Assembly (NCBI GenBank): GCA_020746105.1
Contig: CM036658.1
Coordinates: forward strand, 16,166,689-16,230,688
Length of the DNA stretch: 64,000 nucleotides
DNA from: Trogon surrucura
Taxonomy: Eukaryota; Chordata; Aves; Trogoniformes; Trogonidae
Direction of reading: 5' to 3'
In this document: one piece after another, positions 23,240 to 35,164 of the stretch
Position numbering within the stretch: the stretch's first letter is position 1
Layout: every line of letters begins with the position of its first letter
Translations under genes and position numbers: made by a program
Notes under the pieces: generated by a model
The model's input: the letters and a program-made list of their open reading frames with translations, nothing else
The model's database searches: none
Told to the model about the DNA's origin: nothing

Positions 23240-23332
23240 CTGAAAAACAAACATAACAAACAGGCATCCTATCACCAGTAATGACTAGTTAGCTGCTTTT
23301 CATTCCTTTGACCTCCTAGCACTCATTTAATT

Positions 23333-23355
23333 AAAAACAAAACAAAACAAAACAG
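23333..23355. repeat. (AAAAC)n simple repeat
   Basis: Four to five tandem copies of aaaac in the last AOPEP intron. Confidence 0.9.
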
Positions 23356-24575
23356 ACAATCTGTAACACAGAAAATACCACATGCTCTATAACAGTTATC
23401 CATCCTCCCAAAAATGTAGTTTTCTGTGGATCTCTTTAGCCTAAGGATGGTGGTCTATATGTTGTACTGAGTGTGTAAGAACAGAATATTAGAGGTGTAC
23501 ATTGTGTTGTGACAAGAAAATCTTTTTCACTCCATTTTTCTTGCCACTTTTCAAGTTGAAATCTATTTCCTTTTATCCACTGCCTAAAATACTTCCAAAT
23601 GCCCCTTAAGAAAACAGTTTGGTTTTCCATCAACAGCATTCACATTTTCTTTCCAGTCGGGATGTCTGTACACACATGCACACAAAGAGGACATCAACCG
23701 AAAAAGCCCACTCAAATTCCTGCTCTGAAGTTCCCACCACTGGATGTGGTCAGGTCTGTGTTTAACACTCTTCTCTTTACATCTGAGGTGTGGCGGAACA
23801 CACACAAATTCTGGTTTGGTAGGAAGGCAGGCTTTTCCTAACTACTTATTCTCGACATAGCAGATGAAGAAAGATACAGGGGCACCTGGAGGTGAGATCT
23901 GTGCCCCTTCAATGGCAAAGCACAGGCTAATTTAACTGGAAACATTTTGAGGATTGCCATTTTTTTCTGACGATACATTTTTTTTTCACCTGATTATGGA
24001 ATTCAGTAGGTGTTAAGATGCACTTACCAAAGCAGGATTATACACTTGACAAAATATCAGCAGCTTAGCATGCTGACTTTTACAGTTGTATTTAATGTTT
24101 GGCCAGTTGCACAAGGGGTAAAATTTGGATGACACTGAAAAAACATACTTTTAGATCCTATTCCTCACAATTTCTAGCATTGGCTGGTGAGTCTTAAAAA
24201 AACATTAACTTGAACAAGAAGGGAAATCTAAAGTTTAGCAAAGACTGGAATTAAAGGAAAAAGTCCCAGAGTGGCAGAAAACCTGCCACGCTCCTCGCCA
24301 ATTCCCTAAGTATGTCCTCTGCCATCCAGCGACCCAAGAACTCAGATTTCCAGAGTCTGGCAGCCACACCAGGCACACATACGGCCTTGGAGCTGGGCTC
24401 CAACTGCTCTCACAGAGAATTTCAAAATGTTGGAATTTTGTTACACACAGGAATTATCTTCACTACCTAGTGTCCCCCAAGCTTAAACATTAACATGAGT
24501 AAACACACTGGTTTTGTAGGCCTGAAAAGGATTTAAATAGTTACATTTGCATTTTTCCCAGACTTTAAAAAAGCC

Positions 24576-24607
24576 AATCATAGAATCATAGAATCATAGA
24601 ATCATAG
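24576..24607 (-). repeat. CR1 3' tail, four 8-bp units
   Basis: Four perfect copies of aatcatag on the plus strand (ATTCTATG-type units on the element's strand). This is the 3' terminal repeat that CR1 uses instead of a poly(A) tail. Confidence 0.93.
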
Positions 24608-26375
24608 AATGTTAGGGATTGGAAGGGACCTCGAAAGATCATCAAGTCCAATCCCCCTGCCAGAGCAGGAATGCCTAGACTATGCCACACAGGAACGTGT
24701 CCAGGCAGGTCTTGAATGTCTCCAGAGAAGGAGACTCCACAACCTCCCTGGGCAGCCTGTGCCAGGGCTCTGTCACCCTCACTGAGAAGAAGTTTCTCCT
24801 CGAGTTTAAGCGGAACCTCTTATGTTCCAGTTTCAGCCCATTACCCCTTGTCCTATCAGTGGTTGTCACCGAGAAGAGCCTGGCTCCATCCTCGTGACAC
24901 TCACCCTTGATATATTTGTAAACATTAATGAGGTCACCCCTCAGTCTCCTCTTCTCCAAACTAAAGAGCCCCAGCTCCTTCAGCCTTTTCTCATAAGGGA
25001 GATGCTCCACTCCCTTAATCATCCTAGTTGCCCTGTGCTGGACTCTCTCCAGCAGTTCCCTGTCGTTCTTGAACTGAGGGGCCCAGAACTGGACACAGTA
25101 TTCCAGATGGGGTCTCACCAGGGCAGAGTAGAGGGGAAGGAGAACCTCTCTCGACCTACTAACCGCCCCCCTTCTAATACACCCCAGGATGCCATTGGCC
25201 TTCCTGGCCAGAAGGGCACAGTGCTGGCTCATGGTCATCCTGCTGTCCACCAAGACTCCCAGGTCCCTTTCCCCTACACTGCTCTCTAAGAAGTCATTCC
25301 CCAACTTATACTGGAACCTGGGGTTGTTCCTACCCAGATGCAAGAATCTACATTTACCCTTGTTATATTTCATTAAATTTTTCCCCGCCCAACGCTCCAG
25401 CCTGTCCAGGTCTCGCTGGATGGCAGCACAGCCTTCTGGAGTGTCAGCCACTCCTCCCAGCTTGGTGTCATCAGCAAACTTGCTGATAGTACTCTCTAGT
25501 CCCTCATCCAAGTCATCGATGAATATATTGAATAATACTGGTCCCAGTACCGACCCTTGAGGGACTCCACTGGATACGAGCCTCCAACCAGACTCTGCCC
25601 CATTGACCACGACTCTTTGGCTTCTTCCCCTTAGCCAGTTCACAGTCCACCTCACTACCCGAGAGTCTAGACCACACTTCCTCAGTTCAGCAGCAAGGAT
25701 GCTGTGGGAGGCTGTGTCAAATGCTTTACTGAAGTCAAGGTAGACCACATCCACCACTCTGCCATCATCTATCCACCTTGTTATATCCTCGTAAAAGGCT
25801 ATGAGGTTAGTCAAGCACGACTTCCCTTTGGTGAAGCCATGTTGACTGTCTCTAACGACCCTCTTATCCCTGATATGCCTTGAGATGGCACCAAGGATAA
25901 GTCGTTCCATCACTTTCCCAGGGATGGAGGTGAGGCTGACCGGTCTATAGTTGCCCGGGTCCTCCTTCTTGCCCTTTTTGAAGACTGGAGTGACATTTGC
26001 TTCCCTCCAGTCCTCAGGCACCTCTCCCGTCTCCCAAGACTTGGCAAAGATGATGGAGAGTGGTCTAGCAATGACATCAGCCAGCTCCCTCAGCACCCGT
26101 GGATGCATCCCGTCTCGACCCATGGATTTATGGATGTCCAGATTGCTTAATTCGTCCCTAACCCAGTCCTCATCGACTAAAGCAAACTCCTCCACTGCCC
26201 TGACTTCCTCTGGGGCCTCAGGGGAACGGGGCTCCTCAGGACAGCCTCTGGCAGAGTAGACAGAGGCAAAGAAGGCATTCAGTAACTCTGCCTTCTCTGT
26301 ATCTTCTGTCACCAAGGCACCCACCTCATTCATCAGTGGGGCTACATTGCCTCTGGTGTTAGTTTTATCTGCCAC
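24576..26375 (-). mobile_element. CR1 LINE with open ORF2 RT frame (young)
   Basis: 5'-truncated CR1 retrotransposon, minus strand, sense to AOPEP. A single uninterrupted frame runs from 26459 to 24675. The first 25-30 residues are flanking DNA and CR1 sequence begins near [13 protein letters not shown] (about 26370). In order: [60 protein letters not shown]; palm motif [10 protein letters not shown] (residues 240-248); [20 protein letters not shown]; palm motif C FADDTKL (328-334, codons 25478-25467 for FADD); [59 protein letters not shown]. The catalytic aspartates are present. The endonuclease part of ORF2 and all of ORF1 are missing, so it cannot move by itself. An open frame of this length means little time to decay. 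It ends in the family's 8-bp tail repeats. Confidence 0.97.
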
Positions 26376-27663
26376 GTAAATGATCAGTAAGGACATGAAA
26401 CTGCTCTGATTTGAGTTGTAATCACTCCAGAAGCTGTTTTTTTCATAAACTCCATGCACTGCTGGAGTAAATTAAATGAAAGATACTGAAGATTACATCA
26501 AAAGAAGTCGCAAAAATTATTTCCCTGCACTGCAGAAATTGCTAGTCTTTATTTGGCATAATACCTGTTCCAAACATAATACAACTCAGTATGTTTGAAT
26601 TGTGTTCAATGCCCACCCTGGCTTCTCCTTGTGGTTATCTCCATCTCTGCATAGAAATAAAATACACACAATGCATGTAACTTCTTATTTTCATAAATAA
26701 TGTTGGATTATGTCTGGGTTTTGTTTATTTTAGTTTTTTTTAATTTTTCTTTCTTTTCAATAAAGAGCTTTCCAGGAAGTCTGGGGCCTGTTTATCAGCT
26801 GAGATAAAAATAGGAGGTATATTTCAGAGCTGGAAGAAAGAGAGGCTGCAATAATTTTATTGTGCTGTTATGACAAAATGTACTTGCCTGAAAGCACAAA
26901 AATCTCATTGGCTGTAAATGGTTTTCTTCATTGTCAACGTAAACGGTAAGACATTAATATCTTGCCTAGATGTTGACACATCTGGCAACATTCTCTTTTT
27001 TTTTTAACGTACATTTTAAATACATAATAGTCATCCTAGGCAGTGAATGTCTCAATCTTAGAGAGTTTGGAGTGAATAAAAAGAAATAAAAATGAAAGAA
27101 CAAGGCCAAGATACAATTAGAATTATAAGTTCATAATGGCCCACATAAAAGCTCACATCGTGTATGGCCAGCCTTTTTTAAGACCTTCAAAACCTTCTGG
27201 TCGCATTTCCCTAACCATGAAGAGACCTGCATTCTCTGAATGTGTATCGTTGTGCTATGCTTCTCCTTCTGGATGTCATCTTGAAAAGCAAAGTCAACAC
27301 AGCACTGATGGCTTTGCACGCAGCTCATACCTACACATATTAACAGTCACAGCCAGGCTTGCCTTTGTCATCCTGCAGAAAAAAACAATGCTGAGAAGTA
27401 TCTTCCTAGCAGCATTCCTACCTCTGGCTTGGATCAAACAGAAGGAGAGGATGGAATATATGCTACTTCACCACTTACCAGAAGATGTGCATGCTTAGAT
27501 GGAGCTGAATGCCCTATGTGGCTTCCTTAAACTATGTTTAAGGGGCAAAGGAGGCAAAAAAATGAATAGACATCCAAGTTTTTGACAAACTGTGGCAAGA
27601 AAATATATTAAAACCATTTCAAAAAGTTGATTATTTTGAAAACGCTAATTAAATGTAACTGAC

Positions 27664-27750
27664 CTGATCTTCTCTGAGAAACTTTTCAACATCTCCATAC
27701 CCAGGCACGTATTTGTGTTTAACAACAAGTTCACACCACCGATGACGAAC
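27664..27750 (-). CDS. AOPEP: AOPEP, penultimate coding exon
   Basis: 29 codons, VRHRWCELVVKHKYVPGYGDVEKFLREDQ, against human VRHRWCELIVKHKF...YKSVERFLQEDQ. It forms part of the C-terminal helical repeat domain of aminopeptidase O: a WCELVVKHK helix followed by a VEKFL helix, as in leukotriene A4 hydrolase-type C-terminal domains. The acceptor is ttcctaaag|GTT and the donor CAG|gtcagt. The exon is 87 bp, phase 0 on both sides, so it can be skipped without a frameshift. A longer minus-strand open frame around it (27649-28005) is mostly intron. Confidence 0.96.
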
Positions 27751-28292
27751 CTTTAGGAAGAAAAAAATACTTAGGAAACAAAACCAAAAAAACACACCCC
27801 AAAAAAAGAAACTGTGTTGCAACTGTGTGCGTATTGCTAAACAATACGTCTCTAACCAGTTTGGTTTTGTTATTGCTGTTTGGTTTGGGTTTTCTGGTGG
27901 GTTGGGTTTTTCCCCCAGCACCTGGGCAGCTGGGCAGCTGGTTGGAGGTGAGGGGCTCTGCACACATGAGCCTGGGCTTTGGGAACTGAGAACGCCCAAC
28001 AACAAATTCCTGATTCCATGTTATGAAGCTATCCCAGATCCAGGCACAGATCTGCAGCGTCTTCACCTCCACTGTTTCCAGCCTTTTTTTTTTTTTTTTA
28101 AGTTAGGCTCGATGTTATTTCTTTTATAGTGCTAGAAGAGGGGAGAGGGAGGAGATTAGCACTGCAAATATCTGGAAGATCCACAAGATATAATTGACAA
28201 TTCCCTCTATGTAAGTGTGTAATCCCAAGTGATTAAAAGGCTTAACTATGATGCTGTACCAATATTAAATCCATACCAAATGTGTAAGACTG

Positions 28293-28348
28293 TATGTACA
28301 AATAATGTACAATAATGTATGTACAAATAATGTACAAATAATGTAATA
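28293..28348. repeat. TGTACAAATAA-type tandem repeat
   Basis: Degenerate tandem array of 9-11-bp units built on tgtacaaataa, with about five copies. Confidence 0.85.
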
Positions 28349-29724
28349 AGATGCAACAGAGAGCTTTCAGTTAAATGACACACAGTTTTGTCACCTTATC
28401 TTTGCCGGTAATAGATTTTAAGCACCTTGCAAAGCATTTAAGATCCATCTATGCTTAAAAAGCCAGGCTGTTCTACGAAATGCATATTGACAAAAACAGT
28501 TATTAACATACTCTAATGAGAGGTATGGAAGTTTTCAAACAAATCGCAATTCAAAAATACTATTATCAAATTAGAGTGAACATGAATTACATGTAGGTTT
28601 TTTTTGTTATTGTCTTTAAATTTGACTTTTTTCTTAGCCACTCTCATGGCTTAAGTACCGTCTTACTCTCCAGCAAGGCTTCCTCAACTGTAGACAGTGA
28701 TCAGCCTAATATTTTATATTCCATTAGTGACACAGTACTGATCCTAAAGGAAAAGAGTTAAGAGCAATAAAATCTTTCCACCTTCTCAATCCCTCTGTTT
28801 CAGCCTTTGTTAAAGACAGGTCACGTAATAACAATCAGCTTTCAAAGGAAAAAGTCAGCAGTTCTAATATGTTTCAAAACTGAGTCCAAATTGTGCTGGC
28901 ATCAAGTAACTGAACATGAAACTTTTCCTGAATGATAGATTTACTGATATCATTGAGAGTAGAAGCCAGAAAGGGAGGGGAAAAAAGTCTCACCAAGTGT
29001 ATTGCTATTTTCGGGAATACCTTCCTTTTTGTCCTGGTCTTTGCCAACTTTACATCTTAGAAAAAAATTTCACAGACTTAGGTAATTAACAACTGATAAA
29101 TGTTCACAGGTGCTGGAAGCATCCTTTTTTGGGTACGTGATCTCTCTCTGTCCAGCTGAACTCTTACACAAAATAGTTTGAACACAGCTTATGAATGAAA
29201 TAAAATGCTGAGAGGTTTTGTGGCTGAGTGGAGCTTGCACTCACAGCATGGAAGATACTGAGCAGTTACAGAAGCGCAATGCATGGTAGGGAATGGAAGT
29301 TGTCTCTCAAAGTTTTTTGCTGACAAAATAACAGCTGTTAAGATTCCTGCAAGTGCAACCACAGCTAAATGTACAAAAGTAAATAGCTTTCCAAGATTCA
29401 ACTCACTTTGCAGTAGATGCCCATATCCATAATGTAGACTTTCAAAACCCTACCCAGCTGCTGATTCTCCCTGGAGACATTACACATTTCACCAGTAAAT
29501 CTTCCCAGGCAATTCAGCTTTGTTACAGGACGTTTCTCACAGCACCAAGTGGCTCCATGCCTGGACACAACCTTCAAGGATCAAAAACTAAGCACATACC
29601 TCTCTTGTCCGTAGGGTGAGTTAGCAAAACAGAATATAAAGACATTTACAAGGTTGTATAACCTCATCTGATATCCTTTATTCTGCGCCTTCTATCATGT
29701 ATTTTTTAAAAAAATAAAATAAAA

Positions 29725-30005
29725 CATAGAAACATTAAGGTTGGAAAAGACCTTAAGATCAAGTCCAACCTACAGCCCTACACCGCCATAACACTAAACC
29801 ATCTCCTGAAGTGCCACATCCAGCCGTTTTTTAAACATGTCCAGCGTGACTCCACCACCTTCCTCGGCAACCCATTCCAGTGTGACTCCACCACCTCCCT
29901 CGGCAACCCATTCCAGTGCTTCACCACCCTTTCGGTGAAGAATTTTTTCTTAATATCCAATCTAAACTTCCCCTGGTGCAACTTCAAGCCGTTCCCTCTT
30001 GTTAT
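29725..30005 (-). mobile_element. CR1 3' end fragment with internal duplication
   Basis: About 280 bp of CR1, minus strand, sense to AOPEP. The coding part reads [33 protein letters not shown], the end of ORF2. It then runs to the 3' region (ggttggaaaagaccttaag...aagtccaacc on the plus strand). It lacks the 8-bp tail repeats and instead borders an A/T-rich run at 29702-29724. It belongs to a different CR1 subfamily from the 24.6-26.4 kb copy, judged by clear differences in the 3' region. A 36-bp tandem duplication lies inside (29846-29881 and 29882-29917). Confidence 0.9.
29846..29917 (-). repeat. 36-bp in-frame tandem duplication in CR1
   Basis: Two 36-bp units starting gtgactccaccacc, nearly identical. 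On the coding strand each unit encodes HWNGLPR(E/K)VVES, so the duplication adds 12 codons to the ORF2 remnant. Confidence 0.9.
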
Positions 30006-31026
30006 GTATTCTCACAGCATGTATGAGAAACTTAAGGAGAAAGGGAGTGTGGTCTTCTTGCTGCTTTTCTACATCTCATGGTCCAGCAGTTACAGCACTT
30101 ACCTAGGATACAAGCAGACAAGACCAGTTTCTGTGTCTGCTCAAGACCTCAAACTGTGCCTTCAGTGAGAATATTTCAACAGCAGACTATAAAGTATTTT
30201 GCGATAGGGCTCTCTTCATACCTCCCAGTGAAGCTGTTTTTCTCCCCTGCAGCTAGTAAAATAATTATTTATCCTAAAGGAGAAGGTCACAAGTCTTTAG
30301 GGCCTAAACCTCTGAGTACTTTCGATAAGAAAGAGGGACCTGGCTTGTATGGCACAGAAGCCAGCTCGTCCCCAGCATGCCTGTCCTGGTGCGACCATAA
30401 CAGCTGCATGGAGGGCAGAATAGAGGTTCTCCCTGTGAAGGCACTCACGTGGTCCTACTTCCTCCCACACTAATGTTGTGTGTGTCTGCCTTCCATTTGT
30501 ATCATGGCCTCATCATCTGAATCCCGACGGACCTGGACGACACGGAGCAGTTAAGCTGTGCCTGTTCCCTTAACTGTTCCTTCCTCCATATGGTTCCTGT
30601 TCTTGGTGATCAACCTCTTTTCAAATAGCTTAAAAGAAAAAATATTTATTCGTTGAGCGAGATTTGGGGAAGCATACACTATTCTTTCTCTCTTTTGCTT
30701 TTCTCCCTTTCTTTCCCAGGGCGAGTACAAATCCTGGCACACTTCCAGATCTGAAATGCTGTCGCTTTGCCAGTTGGGGCAGGAGCATCACGTCTGCTAT
30801 CCTCAGATTACGCGTTTCTACTCAAAGCCCCAAATGCTCTCCCGGCAGAGCTGCTCTTGAGGCATCCATGACACCGGTGGTTTCGTCAGCCCTGCCAGCT
30901 CTCTCGTGCCTCATACAGGACCTCTGCAAGCTGCGCACAGAAACCAAGGCTGGCTCCAAGTATAAAAAGGGGCAGGAGGTGACCTGTGCAATGCTGGGAC
31001 CAAAATCATCATGGACGCTTGGAATG

Positions 31027-31066
31027 AACACACACACACACATACATACATATATATATATATGTA
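31027..31066. repeat. compound microsatellite (AC)n(CATA)n(AT)n
   Basis: Seven or so AC units, then CATA units, then AT units. Length variation between individuals is likely. Confidence 0.92.
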
Positions 31067-34000
31067 TAAAAAATATACACACCCTCCTGCCCTACTATGC
31101 AGCGTGATATGTAGGTGACCATGTAACATGCAGCTAAAGCAAGTGCAGTCATTTCTCACATACATGCACAATAAAGAAATAATTTTTCCAGTATAATCCA
31201 CTCCGTAGGCTGATACCACAAACATGAGAATTCTATTCACATAAGAGAAGGACGGAAAAAAAAGAAATCAGTTCCCAACATCTCATCCAATGCTTAGAGC
31301 AGGAAAATGAAGATGGGCCCCATAGCTTCACAGCCTAATGAATGAGTCATGTGAACAGGCACTTTTAACAAACCAGTCTCAAAAGGAAATTCTGAAAACT
31401 AAGTAGCTTGTGGTAGGACTGTGCTAACCATAGCACATCCTGTGTATGCTCTTCTTGGCATTTCTGCTCCTCCCAGGAGCAAATACTCTGCGGCTAAAAT
31501 AAGAATTCATCAGTCGTCTTTGAATTTTTTCTTTCCACATTTCTCTGTGCTCTTCGGCACATTTCAGCAGAAGCACGCTACCTGTTGTTTTGGCTGGTTA
31601 CACCATAAACAATATAAACTAAACCTGAAAAGTGATTTACAGCAATCCTTCCTGTTACTGCTGGCAGAAAGCACATATGACTTTGTGTGGATCTGAAGCA
31701 ATACCTGTAACCGCCCACCCACGTACACAGGCTCTTACTGGTTTGGCAACCCCAGGACCCCGTGAGCCAAAGCTGGAAACACAATTCATTTTCTCAGCCT
31801 CTGATGCTGGGCTGAGAGTTGTCCTTCTGAGCCTGCGACTGCCGGCAGGTACTCCCAACCGAGGCTGGAGAGAGGTGGCTGTAGGGGTGAGGAAGGTCTG
31901 CTGGGACCTCAGGTTCCACACAGATGGTTGCTCGTCACCTGGAAATTGTTCTTTCCTCCCGCCCTGCTTTTGCAGCTGGTGCGGGCATCTCCACTACCAG
32001 CTTTTTAAACTAAATTGAGATTATTACCGTGAGTTTTGCAAGGCACTACCTGTACTATCAGCGTATTTCTGAGGCACAGCTTGGTGGCAGGAAGACACTG
32101 ATACAGTCAGTGTCAGGTATGACACTTGGAAACCAGCTCTTAGATCTTCGTAAGTACCAACCACATCAAGATCTAGGTATGGGCTAGCACCTACATGAAA
32201 TGTCCTGAGGGGATGCTACTGTCAGATAGCAGAGAATCCCAAACTCAGGAGCAGCAGTTTATAGAAATAATCCCATATGATCTCATATATTTTAATTTAA
32301 GAATAATATACATCACTGTACAACATTATTTGTGACTCAAACATTACCTGTATTTTGACAGTGCTATGGAAGATGTTGAGAAACCAAAATTACCCTGTCT
32401 CAATCTGTTTTCAGAGAATGCAAGCTACTGTGTGAGATCATTTAACTGAAAAAATCCCACTTATATAAAATATACTAATAATCCATCTCTAAAATAGTCT
32501 TTGTTTTAGCAACCTGGGCCAAGACCTTTTCGGAAACAGTGCTCAAAACTGACTAAACCCATTTAAGGTATTCAATACACAGCTTGACTTTCAAAAGAAA
32601 AGCTCCCAGTGACGTACCTGAGAAGTGACAGTTGTAGGCTACTATTCTGAAGATGTCTTAAATTAATGTGATAATTTTTTTCTAACCTAGGTGATAAATC
32701 ACTTTGCTTAACCCATATTATTCTCCCCTGCCCCACACAAATGATCAGACAAGCCTAAAACAAACATCCTCGCAGAAAGGTTTGTATGCTATATTGTAAT
32801 GACTTAGCTTGCTAATGTTCTCAATCATACATATGCAAGCAAAAAAATAAGTATTTACTTCTGAGGTCTAGAAATAAGGTTTAGAAGGCAAGTAATTTAA
32901 ACCATGCCTTTATTAAACAGACAAAAAAAGTCAAGAGTTTACTAAGATTTTGGTCTGCAGAATGGGAGACTAGCTTCAGGGAAAACGAGTACATTTTGCT
33001 AATAGCTGGATCCAATTTAGAAGGCGCCATGAGACAACAAATCTAAATCACTGACTAAAAGCAACATACTTAGAGATCGTAGAAAATGGAGTAATTTGAA
33101 ATACAGTAAGAGCTATCGTCCAACAAAATGGAACCTTTATTAAAGGTAGGAGGCATACGCGATCTTTATAAAACACAGGTTCAGACTATCAAAAAAAATT
33201 ATTTGAAAAACTTGAATCTTAAATGTTAATTAAAGAGTCTTAGAGGCCAGACTCCAGTCTAATTTGTAGAGGAAAAAATACAAAGAAACTTTTCCAAATA
33301 ACCAAGCTATGCTATTACAGATTAATTTTAATTAACAAGAAGGAAGTTGATATCTCTGGGGCACTGGAATGCTGTTCTATTCCATCTGAAAGCATTTATC
33401 TCCAGTCTCTTCCTATCTACACATAAATTGGATTCAAATATTAGATAATTTTCCTAGATAATTAAGGAACAATCCTTCATGTTACAGGGCAATATTTGGA
33501 CTGAAAACCAGGTTTTACAATTGCTTAACATAGAAGAACTGCAGTTTAAGAACTGTCAATTTTACAGCACACTTAATGAATTAATTTTATCCCTCTACCT
33601 TAGCTGAAATAGTTACTCTTTAATACACTAGCCAAGCTGCATCAGTAACTCTTCATTTTACATAGTCTGGATTTCAAATGGGCATTCCTATCTTTTGCAC
33701 ACAGTACACACCTCCCTTAGCATGCAGATTTGGTTTCATGAACATTTACCCAAGGAAGATGACCAGGGATGCTGAAGCAGCTTGGAAGGAGCAGCAAAAC
33801 AGCCATGTGTGTTACAATTGTGCTGACAGAGTATCAGTTCGGAAATCTGAAAAAACATACTCAAATAGCCAAAAACCTACTGGATGCAAGCAGAATGGAT
33901 TCATCATTCTGACAAGGATTCTGTGATTGTCATTATTGTGTATGCCAAGGCTTTGCCAGGAAACTGAGCAAAGCAGCTGTCTAACAGCTTAAATGAGCTT

Positions 34001-34988
34001 GCATTTTGGACCAAAAACTCATGGACTTTTCACAGCTTCTCAGGTCTCATAGCACTCACTCTGACAACACCACATGGACAAAGAAAACAGAGACCAGCCA
34101 GACTATCGCAGCATCAGGCATCTTCGATGGCAACCTTTTTGCCTGGGATCCGCAGAATGTCAAGGTTCAATTAATGCTGTTTCTTACAGTGCAATGCTCT
34201 TCCTCAGTACTGAACACTTTAAACTTCCAAAATGGCTTTTGGTAGCTTTACTCATGCTGCATTTTATTTTGTGTAATGGGAGGAACTGCTGTTCAGTGGG
34301 GATGGGGGTGGCTGCACCCGAGGCTGACTGAGTTCCATCATGATCTGCGTTGGACATCGATGATTGTACAGGCAGTCCCACGCCAATCTGGACAACCTTC
34401 TTTCCCTCTCTGAGTCCCACATCATGAGTATCTCAACCCACTGAGACGACCCCGCAAAATGCAGCATGGGCATTCAGGAAATCCTACAGTAACAATAGGC
34501 TGTCTAATCAAAGCAATTTTTATCAAGAGCTATTTGTCATTTTGAGGAGAACTATGTGGAGGTCTAAATACTTTAAAAACTGGAGTATGAAGTGATTTTT
34601 AAAAAGCAGTTTAAAATCTAAATTCAGCACAAGACTAGACTTTTGGTAATATTGGTAACAATATTCTACTTTCTTAATATGTTTTTCTCCTTCTGATTTG
34701 TATTTTTTGCACAAAGCAAGCAATTGCACACTATGAGGGGTGCTGGCAACAGCGGAGAAGGACTTGCAAGTTCTACCTCTCCTTCCCCCACTCAGCAACA
34801 CTGATGGAGTGACATGGGTAGAGCTCATGCAGCAACTGTCTCCATTTAGTAATGGAAAAGAGAGTCGTTGTACAATCAAGCTTTTAGAAAACCAATTCTG
34901 TTTTCTGGTCAATGGCAGATTGTAACTGCACAAGCATGCCAGCAGGTCATGCAGCATGTTCTCACAGATGTGCAAGCCTTAAATGCCA

Positions 34989-35164
34989 ATCACAGTATCA
35001 CAGAATGTCAGGGGTTGGAAGGGACCTCAAAAGATCATCTAGACCAATCCCCCTGCCAGAGCAGGAACACCTAGATGATGTTACACAGGAACATGTCCAG
35101 GTGGGTTTTGAATGTCTCCAGAGAAGGAGACTCCACAACCTCCCTGGGTAGCCTGTGCCAGTGC
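34989..35164 (-). mobile_element. short CR1 3' end
   Basis: About 176 bp closely similar to the 3' end of the CR1 at 24.6 kb: plus strand reads ggggttggaagggacctcaa, then ccccctgccagagcagga, then tctccagagaaggagactcc. It is 5'-truncated, minus strand, sense to AOPEP. Only a degenerate tail unit (cacagtatcacag) remains. Confidence 0.93.

Larger units (their letters stand above)
23240..27663 (-). other. AOPEP: last AOPEP intron
   Basis: 4.4-kb intron from gtcagt (27663) to ...tttttcag (23240). About 40 percent of it is the CR1 at 24576-26375, inserted in the sense direction. The rest is AT-rich with an (AAAAC)n tract and no other recognised feature. Confidence 0.85.

Noticed and set aside
24682-26259. 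Several plus-strand open frames across the CR1 at 24.6-26.4 kb
   Set aside because: They are the complement of the CR1 reverse-transcriptase frame and carry no independent homology.
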